Positions 33,867 to 43,770 of a stretch of DNA of 64,000 nucleotides are shown piece after piece. The stretch lies in NCBI GenBank assembly GCA_001970955.1, contig MPUH01000278.1, positions 1 through 64,000 on the forward strand, in the 5' to 3' direction. The first letter of the stretch is position 1. Every line of letters starts with the position of its first letter. Origin of the DNA: Stentor coeruleus. Taxonomy: Eukaryota > Ciliophora > Heterotrichea > Heterotrichida > Stentoridae. The translations under genes were made by a program, and so were the position numbers. Under the pieces are notes generated by a model. The model saw only the letters and a list, made by a program, of their open reading frames with translations. It was not told where the DNA came from and did no database searches.

Positions 33867-33997
33867 ATCATCTCAGTTCTAATATTTATAAAACAACACA
33901 AAATTCCACCTCATAGCACTACCAACATCATCACAATAATTTGATTTTTTTACTAATATTTAAACCCAATAGCCATACTTAAAGTTAAGAAATAAAT

Positions 33998-35056
33998 ATG
34001 CGTGCTAAGTACTCAAAAAGCTTGTTTGAAAACCTTAAAGCAATGCTCAGCATTGAACCCGAGATGCGAAATCCTGAAGATCTCACAAAAATCCAAGAAC
34101 TACTGCTAAATTTCCCTTTTTTTCAGCAACTGCAAAGGGAACAACACATAAACAACATGGTAGATTGCGCCATATACTTTAAATATACATGCTTTGAACC
34201 TAATCAATGTATATTTTCTGTTTCACAGCCTTCAGTTAGATTTTATATACTTCTACAAGGACAGGTAGGGATTTTCAAAGGAAATCAAATAATTAGAACT
34301 TATTACGAAGGGGTTTTTGAAGAAAGATGCCTTGTAGAAAGGATTAAACATGACACAAATGCTATATCTTTAAGAAAAAGCCATGTGATTCATATAGATC
34401 ACTTGATTTATGAAGGAGTTTTTGCTAAAATGAGGGAAAAAAGGAGAATTGCTATGGCAAGTTTTATGCATATCCAGAAAGAGTTTAAAAATTGGAGTAA
34501 GGCTAAATTAATGAGCTTGAGTTACTTTATTAATGAATTGCATCTTGATCAAGGCTCTGTAATTTTTACTCTTGGAGACCAGTCAGATCGTATATACATA
34601 GTCCAAGATGGTCTAATAATTTTAAAAAAGGAGAAAATTACAGTATTATCTGCAGGCGAAGTTATAGGTTTAGATGATATTTATAAAGACCATTGCCGAA
34701 ACTCTCAATGTATAAGCCAGAGTAAATCAACTTTACTATATATATTCAAACATGACTATCTAGAAAAAGCAAAGCTTTTTCAAAAAGAATCTTTTCGTGT
34801 ACAAAGTGCAGGGCAAAAAAGATCTTTAGTATTTTCTGATAATAAACACGGACTTTCTATATGTTCATTTTCACCAGACAAAAACAAACCGATTAAACTT
34901 TGGAATTTCAGACGACCTGCAACAGGAGGATCATTAAGACCAAACAGTCAAGTTTCTCAAAGATCACAAATAAAAAGCTCATATAGTCATCGTCAAAATA
35001 CAAGCTTAAAGATTGCAACAGAAAATCATGTAAAATTCAATAATCAGTTTAGTTAA
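33998..35056 (+). CDS. Protein with two cyclic-nucleotide-binding-type domains
   Basis: 352 aa. Two cNMP-binding (PKA-R/CAP-type) beta-barrels: residues about 58-145 (NQCIFSVSQPSVRFYILLQG) and 185-262 (LDQGSVIFTLGDQSDRIYIV). Each has the GxVIF...G-x-x-S-D/V-x-x-Y-I-x-x-G pattern. The phosphate-binding cassettes are altered: FEERCLVERIKHDTNAI in domain A, and AGEVIGLDDIYKDHCRNSQ in domain B, where PKA has FGELAL...RxAT. The key Arg is absent or shifted, so nucleotide binding is doubtful. There is no kinase-inhibitor site and no membrane helix. The C-terminal 90 residues are basic and Ser-rich. It may act as a degenerate cNMP-domain scaffold in cilia (inference). Converges with the next gene with a 42-bp spacer. 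Confidence 0.82.
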   Translation: MRAKYSKSLFENLKAMLSIEPEMRNPEDLTKIQELLLNFPFFQQLQREQHINNMVDCAIYFKYTCFEPNQCIFSVSQPSVRFYILLQGQVGIFKGNQIIRTYYEGVFEERCLVERIKHDTNAISLRKSHVIHIDHLIYEGVFAKMREKRRIAMASFMHIQKEFKNWSKAKLMSLSYFINELHLDQGSVIFTLGDQSDRIYIVQDGLIILKKEKITVLSAGEVIGLDDIYKDHCRNSQCISQSKSTLLYIFKHDYLEKAKLFQKESFRVQSAGQKRSLVFSDNKHGLSICSFSPDKNKPIKLWNFRRPATGGSLRPNSQVSQRSQIKSSYSHRQNTSLKIATENHVKFNNQFS

Positions 35057-35098
35057 TTTATACTTTACATGTAATTCTAAGTAATAATTAAGGGATTT

Positions 35099-35497
35099 TT
35101 AATTATTTAGAATCTTAATAAGTTCTACAATAGTGGTATCGAGCTTTTTATTATCTGTATTAAGATTTTTTTCTATGATTGTTTCTGATAAGGCTATTGG
35201 AGAATATTCCCCAAAATGAAGACTTGCTATTGATACAGTTGATACTTTTAGGCCTTGATATTTATTATTTTTACTATCTGTAGTTGTATAAAATTTTGGT
35301 ATCTGGGGTTTGTTTATAGTCACGAGTTTTTTGAGAATTGCTCTTGCTGTACTCATTTTTTGCAATGACTGAACATCTGAATATAATCTTTTATGATTTC
35401 TTTCTGATATTAGTCTTCCGGGAGGTCTTAGAGTACCAACTTCTAAGACCTTAGTATTACTTCTTAACTTCCTTACTGAAGATATATGAGATGACAT
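35099..35497 (-). CDS. Unknown protein, 132 aa
   Basis: ATG at 35497 (MSSHISSVRKLRSNTKV). The N-terminal half is basic with RPPGRLISERNHKRLYSD. The C-terminal end is a short amphipathic helix (TTIVELIKILNN). No domain recognised. The stop lies 42 bp from the stop of the cNMP-domain gene on the other strand, so their 3' regions must overlap or be very short. Confidence 0.55.
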   Translation of the reverse strand: MSSHISSVRKLRSNTKVLEVGTLRPPGRLISERNHKRLYSDVQSLQKMSTARAILKKLVTINKPQIPKFYTTTDSKNNKYQGLKVSTVSIASLHFGEYSPIALSETIIEKNLNTDNKKLDTTIVELIKILNN

Positions 35498-37128
35498 TTA
35501 TTAATTACCTTAAAGATATCATAGGCACTTTATTTGTTTAAAATGTGGGGTGTTGTTATTAAAGTGCTTTTGAGATCATTGATTTTATTTTATTTTTGGA
35601 CCTGATTTCCTGAATCTAAACTAGCTATTCTAAGTTTTTTATTAATAAAAAACTCATGTCTTTATAAAGATTTTTTTAACTTTGGATATTGAAAGCATAT
35701 TCACTATTTTATTAAATAATTTTTATAATCTAAATTGTAATTGTGAAACATTATGCAAATGACTTAAATAGTTTTTAAAACTATAGTTTTATTTTAACTA
35801 AACTGTATTTTAAATTCATAAAAACATAAAAACTCCATTAGTTTTCAGTAAAAGGTATAAAATTTTGTTATCAGGGATTAGAAAAAAATTAAAATTTTAT
35901 AACACCCTTAGTTTCAAGTGGAACTAATATTTCATAATTATCAACTCCCAAAAACACCAAGAACTGATTCAACAATATACATATTAATATCCTCATCATT
36001 CTGATTATTAATAGGTATTTTCTCTTAAGGTCTAAATCTTTGCATTCAATTTAATCTCATAGGTCCTCGAAATAACATATCTAGAAAAATTATCTTTCTC
36101 AACCTTCACCTCATCTTCATGTTTTTCTTCACTTCCATCTAAAAAATCTTATCATCTTCCTTTTCTTTAATTTCATTATCTAAAATGCTTTCTTCAACAT
36201 GATACAAATTCGGTTTAATATTATCATTAAGGCAAATTAGACTCTCATAAAGAAAATTTATTTATGAGATTCAAACTACTATTTTTTGGAAATATTTTTT
36301 AAGAAGATGCATTGATAATTAGTAAACTTGTTTTATTAAAATTTTTTTGAGTAACAAGATTTATCCTGCTGAAATTTGCCAAATAATAAAAGATAGGCAC
36401 TTGTATAGTTTTTTATAAACTATGTCAATTTTTGGTATTTTTATTTCTGAGTATAATTTTTAGATATTTTTTTTAAGAATAGCAGTTTTCTTCCTAATAT
36501 TTAGTTAGGTATTTTAGCTTAAATATTATTTATATTCAAGCAATTGTAGTGATATTAATCTTCTATAGGCTTTAAGGTTTTTTATCTTTACTATTTGGAT
36601 TAAAGTATTTTCGCATTTCTTCATGTTGTAATTTTACATAAAATAATTATAGCAAACCTTATCTACAGTATAGTCAATTACTCATACACTCACAAACCCC
36701 AAAGATAATTTTAACCAATTACATACATGATGCTTTGAAAAAACTTTTAGCTTATATTTTCTCAAACTTTAACATTTTTCAATCTAATTAGTACTAAATT
36801 TCACAATTTTTCTCTCTCTCAGCAAGTATATCCCACACACCTTTAACAAAATTAATTATCTTCTAGCACTTCAGCAACAAACTCAAAAATAAACTATTAA
36901 ATCCAAGATAATTTCAATTTTTTTCTTTATTTCAACCAAATCTTCGTTTTAATTTTACCCAGTAGCCCATACTCTTAATAAAACATTTCAAGCTTGATTG
37001 TATGAATACTAAGCATTAAAGTACTTTGAATATCTTCAAAAAACACAGCTTGATCTCTGTTATATCTAAAAAGGGTTAAAGAAATTTAAATTTTTCATGG
37101 CTAAAATTAATGGCCTTAATAATAAAAA
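35498..37128. other. Intergenic with one pseudogene
   Basis: Contains the broken gene at 35941-36250. The 850 bp before centrin holds nothing recognisable except C/T-rich sequence near 36640-36960. Confidence 0.5.
35941..36250 (-). pseudogene. Broken acidic-protein gene
   Basis: Reading the minus strand gives good coding text in three successive frames: ESLICLNDNIKPNLYHVEES and LDNEIKEKEDD, then FLDGSEEKHEDEVKVEKDNF and SRYVISRTYEIKLN, then PINNQNDEDINMYIVESVLG to a TGA at 35941. The frame changes are not at GT-AG introns, and one TAG lies within the second part. The whole would be about 100 residues of an acidic protein with no start found. The composition is much better than for chance ORFs, so a host gene lost by small indels is likely. 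Confidence 0.55.
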
Positions 37129-37674
37129 ATGAGTCAGCTTAGAGGTGGTCCTTCCAAGCCTGTAGTAGCCAAGGAAATGCCTAAAATGAGAAGACCTTTC
37201 AATGCACTTGACTATGTTAAACCTGGGCTTACCGAAGATGATATTGAAGAAATAAAGGAAGCTTTTGACTTATTCGACAGCGATGGTTCAGGTACTGTAG
37301 AACCAAGAGAACTAAAATCTGCTATGGTTAGCTTGGGCTTCGAAGCTAAAAACGCAACACTGTTCCATGTGGTCTCTGAACTTGATAAAGATGGCTCAGG
37401 AGCTATTGACTTTGAAGAGTTTTTGGGCATGATGAGTAGTCAAATGACTGACCATGACTCAAGAGAAGACATCCGCGCTATCTTTACTTTGTTTGATATT
37501 GACAAAACTGGATATATCAACATTAAGAATCTTAAGAAAATTGCTAGAGACCTTGGAGAAACATGTGATGATGAAGAACTTCTTGATCTCATTAGAAAAG
37601 GAGATTCAGACAATGATGGACAAGTTAGCTTTGAAGACTTCTATAATATCATGACTAAGAAGTTCTCAAATTAA
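37129..37674 (+). CDS. Centrin (EF-hand protein)
   Basis: 181 aa, the usual centrin length with a basic N-terminal tail ([20 protein letters not shown]). Four EF-hand loops: 50-61 ([12 protein letters not shown]) and 86-97 ([12 protein letters not shown]), both complete; 123-134 ([12 protein letters not shown]), where the last position is Asn, so Ca2+ binding is probably lost; and 159-170 ([12 protein letters not shown]), with Asp at the last position. The linker and [18 protein letters not shown] are diagnostic of centrin rather than calmodulin. Centrins act at basal bodies and in contractile filament systems; in heterotrichs they are part of the myoneme machinery, which fits the coiled-coil neighbours (inference). 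No intron. Confidence 0.95.
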   Translation: MSQLRGGPSKPVVAKEMPKMRRPFNALDYVKPGLTEDDIEEIKEAFDLFDSDGSGTVEPRELKSAMVSLGFEAKNATLFHVVSELDKDGSGAIDFEEFLGMMSSQMTDHDSREDIRAIFTLFDIDKTGYINIKNLKKIARDLGETCDDEELLDLIRKGDSDNDGQVSFEDFYNIMTKKFSN

Positions 37675-37996
37675 ACTAGGTAAATACGATGTTTTAATCA
37701 TATGAGTTTTAAAAAAAAAATTGAAAGGAAAAAATAGGATGATGATATAAGAAATTAAGTGTGGTAAAGATAAGTGGGAAAGATTATTAAATGTGTGAAG
37801 ATAGGGAAAATTATATGATTTTTTTTATAGTATTAGATTTGTAAAGAAAATCAGGCATATTTATAGGTTTTTAGATGCGAAATTTTGAAGAAGTTTTAGT
37901 TGTGTGTTATAAAAACTATCTAATTAACCTGATATAATTTATAAAATTTAAACTAAAAAATACTTAATGCATATTACCATTAAACTCATATACTTA
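37675..37996. other. Intergenic between convergent genes
   Basis: 322 bp between the centrin stop and the coiled-coil gene stop. AT-rich; nothing else seen. Confidence 0.4.
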
Positions 37997-40900
37997 TTAT
38001 TTTCTTGTCACTTGTTTTTCATTAGAGAAAATTTTGTTTCGATGAGTTTCTTGGGTTTTCATAAAGTCAACCAGTTTTATCAAATCTCCTTTAGCCGATT
38101 TATCTATAGATTTCGCTTTAGTCATCTTAATCACCGCTTCGTCTCTTTGTTTCTGAATCACTTCTTTATCAGCTTGAAGGATCTGACATTTATGATTCAA
38201 TAAAGCCAACTCTTGAGAAAGCCCCTGAACTTCATTTTCACTAGCCTGCTGTATAGTCTTAATAGAATTCTTAATTTTCCCCATGACAGCATTAATCGCT
38301 TCCTTCTCTTGTTTAACAAGCTTTTCTCTTTCTTCCTCCATACTTTTCATAGTTTTAATCTCATCTTTTATAATATTCAAATCAAGGTCTGAGTTTTTAT
38401 TTAAAAAGTCTTCATTTATTGAATTCTCAGCCTGGCTTGCTTTTTTTAGCATTATAACCTCTTCTACAATACGTAATTTATCTATAAACACTTTCCTATT
38501 TTCTTCATCTTTTTTATTAACCAAAGAGCATAATCTTGTAAGTTCTTTACCTAATATTTGTTTTTCTTCATTAATATTCGTGTTTTTTTGTGAACAAACG
38601 CTTTTAAGGATTTTTATCTCAGACCTATATTGATCAAGTTCTTTTCCATGATTTTCTTTTAACTGTTTTATCATATTTGACAATCTTTGTAACTGTTCTT
38701 CTTGAGCTATAACATGCTTATTTAACCCATCATTCATTGTTTTCAGGTTTCTAATCTCATTTTCTAAACTCCCTTTATGCACAATCATTTCATCTTTTAT
38801 CAGTTTTACTTCTTTATCCATTTCGTCTTTGATTTCTTCATTCTGCACACGTAAAACATGAATAGTTTCAGCATAAGAATCATCGATAATTTTTTTCAAC
38901 ATATCAGCATTTTTTTCTATAATCATTTTCGAGTTGATACTTTTCTCAATCATCTTTTGCATTTTAACTATAAATTCTAATAATCTAGATCTTTCATTAG
39001 AGACTAAAGTGAATTCTTCATCTAAAACTTGGATTCGTTTTTCCTGTGCTGCGTTTAAGATAAAAACAGAATTCCTAAGCCTTTCTGACTGTTTTTCAAG
39101 TTCTTCTTTTTCATTTTTCCACGATTCCTTCATTAATTCAACCCATTCTTCTTTCGAATTTATTTCTTTTCTTAACAATTTCAGCTCTTCAGCTTCTAAA
39201 GTTTCCTCATAGTTCAACAACTGTTTTCTTGTCGCCGCTTGGGATGTGAGGATTTTTATCTGCCCTTCTAAGCTTTTAATAGTTTTTTGCAATGCTGCTT
39301 GTCTAGTCTCCCAAGTTTTTATTTCCTTAAGTTCCTTACCCGCTTTAATATTCTTAAGCCTATCAACTCTTGATTGCACCTGTTGGACTTCAAGGTTTTT
39401 CTGTTCAAGCAAAATATGAAGTTTCTGTGTTTCTTGCGTATAAAATTCTTCAAGTTTCTTCCTATTTTCTATCAAACTATGATTTTCAGCATTAAGCCTT
39501 TCAATCTCAAGTTTCAATTTATTATTCACATCATTCAAATCAAAAGAGTCTATTCCATATTTTTTCTTAGTCTCAAAAATTTCTTCTAAAGCTTGTACAC
39601 TCATCATATAATTCATAAGATTTTTTTTAGCATGATCTAATTCTTGTTCAAGATTTAAAATTTTTTCTTTTGACATGAAAATTTGTTCTTCAAGTTTTTG
39701 GTTACGAAGATCTGCGAGTTCTTTACGAAGGTTTTGAAGCTCTTGGGTTAGAGCAGTGATTTCTTCTAGTTGGTCTTTTTCTTTTTTTGTTGCATGTTCT
39801 TCTAGGGTTATTAAGGTTTGGGCATAGGTCATTTGTTCATTCATAAGCATTGTTTGTTGTTTGTTTATGTCAGAAAGTAAGCTTTGTGTTGATGCGATGG
39901 TTTTGGTTATACTACGCCTTTCACCTTGTTTACATGATATGTATAGTTCACGGATGCTTTTAATTTGTTCTTCTTTTTCTTTTAGGAGTTCAAGGTTGAT
40001 TTTTAGTTCGTTTCTTAGAGTGCCTGCAATTGAAATCGCATCTTTGCCTTCGATAAGAGATTCTTGTCGTTTTAGTAGTTCTTGGTATTTTTTTATATCT
40101 TCGGTTTTTTGTTGAGTTAGCTGAGAAAATACAGACTCCCTCTCCTCAATCCTAGAATTCAACTGGAAAATCTCACTACGTAGAGCAAGTAGTTGACTCT
40201 CTAAAGTATTTTCTCTATTCTTACCACTTTCGGCTAGTTTCAAATTTGACTTCCGCAGCCTCTCAATTTCCTTCCGCTGTATCTCATCTTTTTCATCAGC
40301 AATCGCCTTAAGTTGTTCTATTTTCTTCTGTAACTGAGCTTTTTCATCATTTGTCTGCTGTAGTTTTTCCCTATAAAAAGTTTCTTGTTTTTTCATATCT
40401 TCCTTAATACTACACAATTCAGCATCTATAAGTTTTTGCTTCCCTTGAAGGACTTCATCAAATTTAAAACTTTCATCAAATTTTTTCTGATGTTCTTGAA
40501 TCCACTCATTTTCTCCATCAGTTTTCTGCTGAGTAAGCAAACGAATTCTATCTTCATATTCAAATTTTAAAGACTCGATTTCAGCATTTTTGCTATTAAG
40601 ATCTTTGTTTATTCTATCAAACTTTGTTATTATATCCTCATAATTCTGTTGATAATCAGTTTCACGTTTTCTTGAATCCTTACGTGCAAGGTCTAAAAAG
40701 TTTTGGATTTTCGCTTTTTCCTCTTTGAGTTCTTTTTCTTTATCATCAATTTTTTTGTTTAGCATTTTGATTTCTTTTCTTAGCAGATCGTTTTCATGAT
40801 TTAATGTCGACTCATTATCAAGACTTTTCTGTTCGATTCTTTCAATTTCTTTGAGAAGCCGGTTTCTTATGCTGGAATCAGATTCTTTACCTTGATGGGT

Positions 40901-41122
40901 TTTATTAACTTCTTCTTTTAGGATTTTATTTTCTTCTTTAAGCATTTCAATTTGCCGTTTAGAAGATTTTTCTATGCTTTGGCATTGAGACTCTAGTTCC
41001 TGTCTTTCACGAGCCCAGTTTTGCTGACTGGTTTGTATTAGTTGTTGGTTTTTCCTTAGAGTCTCCATCAAAAAGTCAATATTAGGTGTGTTTTCGTTGC
41101 TAACCTCATCACGTTCATTCAT
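37997..41122 (-). CDS. Giant coiled-coil protein, 1,041 aa
   Basis: ATG at 41122 (MNERDEVSNENTPNIDFLME). Coiled coil runs from about residue 20 to the end with few breaks; the heptads are Lys/Glu/Gln-rich (for example EKEEQIKSIRELYISCKQGE near 390). There is no globular domain, no membrane helix and no zinc site. Length and uniformity resemble golgins, rootletin-type or basal-body fibre proteins; I cannot tell which. It is tail-to-tail with centrin (stops 322 bp apart) and starts 68 bp downstream of the ankyrin gene's stop on the same strand, so the two minus-strand genes are closely packed. Confidence 0.85.
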   Translation of the reverse strand: MNERDEVSNENTPNIDFLMETLRKNQQLIQTSQQNWARERQELESQCQSIEKSSKRQIEMLKEENKILKEEVNKTHQGKESDSSIRNRLLKEIERIEQKSLDNESTLNHENDLLRKEIKMLNKKIDDKEKELKEEKAKIQNFLDLARKDSRKRETDYQQNYEDIITKFDRINKDLNSKNAEIESLKFEYEDRIRLLTQQKTDGENEWIQEHQKKFDESFKFDEVLQGKQKLIDAELCSIKEDMKKQETFYREKLQQTNDEKAQLQKKIEQLKAIADEKDEIQRKEIERLRKSNLKLAESGKNRENTLESQLLALRSEIFQLNSRIEERESVFSQLTQQKTEDIKKYQELLKRQESLIEGKDAISIAGTLRNELKINLELLKEKEEQIKSIRELYISCKQGERRSITKTIASTQSLLSDINKQQTMLMNEQMTYAQTLITLEEHATKKEKDQLEEITALTQELQNLRKELADLRNQKLEEQIFMSKEKILNLEQELDHAKKNLMNYMMSVQALEEIFETKKKYGIDSFDLNDVNNKLKLEIERLNAENHSLIENRKKLEEFYTQETQKLHILLEQKNLEVQQVQSRVDRLKNIKAGKELKEIKTWETRQAALQKTIKSLEGQIKILTSQAATRKQLLNYEETLEAEELKLLRKEINSKEEWVELMKESWKNEKEELEKQSERLRNSVFILNAAQEKRIQVLDEEFTLVSNERSRLLEFIVKMQKMIEKSINSKMIIEKNADMLKKIIDDSYAETIHVLRVQNEEIKDEMDKEVKLIKDEMIVHKGSLENEIRNLKTMNDGLNKHVIAQEEQLQRLSNMIKQLKENHGKELDQYRSEIKILKSVCSQKNTNINEEKQILGKELTRLCSLVNKKDEENRKVFIDKLRIVEEVIMLKKASQAENSINEDFLNKNSDLDLNIIKDEIKTMKSMEEEREKLVKQEKEAINAVMGKIKNSIKTIQQASENEVQGLSQELALLNHKCQILQADKEVIQKQRDEAVIKMTKAKSIDKSAKGDLIKLVDFMKTQETHRNKIFSNEKQVTRK

Positions 41123-41190
41123 TTTTTGATATTATTTTAAATTATCTGACAATTTTTTTATATATACAACATGTACAGTTATTTATAAGT

Positions 41191-42219
41191 TTATAAACAT
41201 GATATCAGCTCTCTGATGAGACTTGATTTAAGTCCTAATATACAAGTGCTTTCTTTTGCATAAGTAATCACAAAAAGAATTTTTTTAACTGCTTGCCATC
41301 TTGATAAGGAAACAACAGTAGCCCGGCATTTGTTACCCATATTAACTTGGGTGAGATTCATAATCATAGCTTCTTGGATTAAATGTCTAAAATATAATTC
41401 TTTTATTAAATCATCCCTGTCATATCTTAATACAAGTACAAAAGCTTGGGTTTGTAATTCTTGAGCACAATGCTTCACTATTATATTTACAGGAGCATTG
41501 ATTTCAAGAAGTATCGGCAACTTAGGGAAGTTTTTCCATGGTGTGTTTTCTAGGACATAATCCATAACTTCTGGTTTCTTGTAGCAATGGTGGAGTAATG
41601 AGCCTTTTTTTGATAGTGAAAGTGGAAAAATGCAAGTGAGCATTAGCTCAACTGTATGTACACATCCGCTTTCAGCTGCTAAATGTAAACAGTTTTCACC
41701 ATTTGCCGTGAGGAAGTTAGTGTTTGCCCCAGCTTTAAGTAAGTAATGAACAAGGACAGTATTGCCATTTTTACAAGCCCAATGAATAGGAGTCCATGAT
41801 TGTTTGTTTTTATGTGAGACATTTGCCCCTTTTTCTAATAAAAACACTGCAAGGTCTGTGTGGTTGTGTTTTGATGCAAGGGATAATGGGGTTTCTCCAT
41901 CAATATCTACAGTTTCCAAACATGCTTCAGGAAGGGAGATTAAATGTTTTGCAATGTTTAATTTCCCATATATACACGAAACATGTATGGCTTGTAGTTT
42001 ACCACGTTTTGAGACAGCGAAAGGGTTTACTTTAAGAGTTTTTGTACAGTAACTCAAGATTTCAGTGCTGGAACAGTACTTGGCAGCGTAATGTAAAATG
42101 GTTTTTCCTTTTTTTCCATAGGCCTTTCCTCGAAGAAGATGGAATTTTTCTAATGAAGCGAGGTCATTTAGTATTAGAGATTCCTTCACCTCTGAAGGCA
42201 ATATCAGCTGACCCTTCAT
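41191..42219 (-). CDS. Ankyrin-repeat protein, 342 aa
   Basis: ATG at 42219. About five ankyrin repeats span residues 38-200: GKTILHYAAKYC, LQAIHVSCIYGKLNIAKHLI, DGETPLSLASKHNHTDLAVF, SWTPIHWACKNGNTVLVHYL, ENCLHLAAESGCVHTVELML. The G-x-TPLH-x-AA core is clear in each. The C-terminal 130 residues do not look like repeats and are hydrophobic and helical with several Cys, family unknown. Ankyrin repeats bind other proteins; no catalytic domain is attached. The downstream neighbour on the same strand is the 1,041-aa coiled-coil gene, 68 bp away. Confidence 0.88.
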   Translation of the reverse strand: MKGQLILPSEVKESLILNDLASLEKFHLLRGKAYGKKGKTILHYAAKYCSSTEILSYCTKTLKVNPFAVSKRGKLQAIHVSCIYGKLNIAKHLISLPEACLETVDIDGETPLSLASKHNHTDLAVFLLEKGANVSHKNKQSWTPIHWACKNGNTVLVHYLLKAGANTNFLTANGENCLHLAAESGCVHTVELMLTCIFPLSLSKKGSLLHHCYKKPEVMDYVLENTPWKNFPKLPILLEINAPVNIIVKHCAQELQTQAFVLVLRYDRDDLIKELYFRHLIQEAMIMNLTQVNMGNKCRATVVSLSRWQAVKKILFVITYAKESTCILGLKSSLIRELISCL

Positions 42220-42720
42220 AATTATTATTAATGGTGGATTTTTTTCACATTTCTAAGGATGGGAAAAGAACAAAATAAAATACAAATTTACCAGCATACC
42301 CAGAAACTTTTTCTTCAATAATAAGCATCTATCACCTTAATTTATATATTATTTAAACAAGTTGTTGAAAGGCTTATTTTGGCTTAGTAGTATTTTTGAA
42401 TAACTTGTAGTAAGTGCAATTCAAGTATCACTATTCTTTTTGAATAAAGACTTTATTAATGTTTTAGATCATTAATTTATTATTATAAGTAGAATTTATC
42501 TTATGTATAGCTTATTTTTATAGTATCCTAAGTGCTTTATCTGGTCTAAGACATAAAGACTATTTGTTTGCTAAAAAATTTAAGAAATAATTTCTAAAAA
42601 GTTCGAGTTATGCAAAAGGTTTTGCTTAAGATAATCAACCTGATTTTAAAGTGAGATTTAATCTGATTGCAGTGTTTTTGGATAATATGAAATATAAGGG
42701 ATGTTGCTGAGTATAAAGAA

Positions 42721-42812
42721 ATAGAAATCCTTTAATAAGATAGGAGAGATAAAGGAATTTATAAANTATAGAAATCCTTTAATAAGAGAGGAGAGATAAA
42801 GGAATTTATAAA
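42721..42812. repeat. 45-bp duplication around N42766 (assembly junction)
   Basis: 42721-42765 and 42768-42812 match with one base difference (aagataggag versus aagagaggag). Confidence 0.85.
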
Positions 42813-43430
42813 GTTAAGTTATAAGTTTGAATGATAAGGAACACTTATGAATAATGGCTCGATACTAAGTTTTGAGATTCGGGTGAAATTATGAATTTTG
42901 TCTAGCTTAGTTTAGATTTTCTGTATATGGGAAATGAGAAATAAAATGGATGATTGGGAAATGATTGAAATACGCTTTAGAATTTAAAGCTCTAGATATA
43001 TGAATTATGCTAAATCTTAATAAGGAAATATTAAAATTTTGCATTTTCACCAATACAATGAATTCAAATAATTATTAACTACTCATATTTATATCGCACA
43101 TCTTTTCATCAAAACAAAATTTTTAATCATTATAAAATTACCCTTGTAATCTAAGGCTACTTTTTCATACTTTTATATCTTAATTCTCATATCATTCAAT
43201 TTCCAAATACCTTTTTCAGCCATTTTTCTTGTCTGAAAATAGCGTTATTAGGTTATTACTTAATGATTTGACTTATTTCAATAAATGTTTTTTCAAGACT
43301 CATTCAAATCTAGAGATCCTTATAAACAACTTGCACTTCAAATTGTACAATAAAACATATTAGAAAAAAATATTCAAAAGAAAAATATTAAGTTCCAGTG
43401 CTAATTATAAAATTCAATGTATAGAATTGC

Positions 43431-43770
43431 GATGCGAATCATGATTAGAAAATTAAATTAAAAATTTACCTGAAAAGACATAACACAATGACCAAGAAGA
43501 ATTTTATGATTGGTTTCCTGTGGTTTTAAACAAAAATTTATATGGAAATTCGAGGATATCTTGAATGCGATTTTTGATGATAAAAATTTATGATGTATAA
43601 GGGATTAAATGATACTGAAACTTTAGCAAATACTATGGAATAAAGATTTTAAAGAACAAAAAAAGAAAAATTATAAGAATGTATGAGATGAAATATTAAA
43701 TCGAAAAAATGTAGTTGTATTACTAATTGTTACATCTTTGATAAAATTTTGATATAAAAAAAGTGCCTAA
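43431..43770 (+). pseudogene. Broken host gene, family unknown
   Basis: Coding-like text appears in two frames: HNDQEEFYDWFPVVLNKNLY near 43480-43540, then after a frame change WKFEDILNAIFDDKNL, and further on NKDFKEQKKKNYKNV and DEILNRKNVVVLLIVTSL to about 43755. In-frame stops interrupt it at least four times and no 15-nt intron explains the frame change. The residue mix is far from random AT-rich translation, so a decayed gene is the best explanation. I do not recognise the family. Confidence 0.5.

Larger units (their letters stand above)
33440..33997. other. Divergent promoter region with two assembly junctions
   Basis: 558 bp as assembled, but about 180 bp of it is duplicated by junctions N33637 and N33819, so the real spacer is probably nearer 375 bp. 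A long A/T run lies in the duplicated part. Confidence 0.5.
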
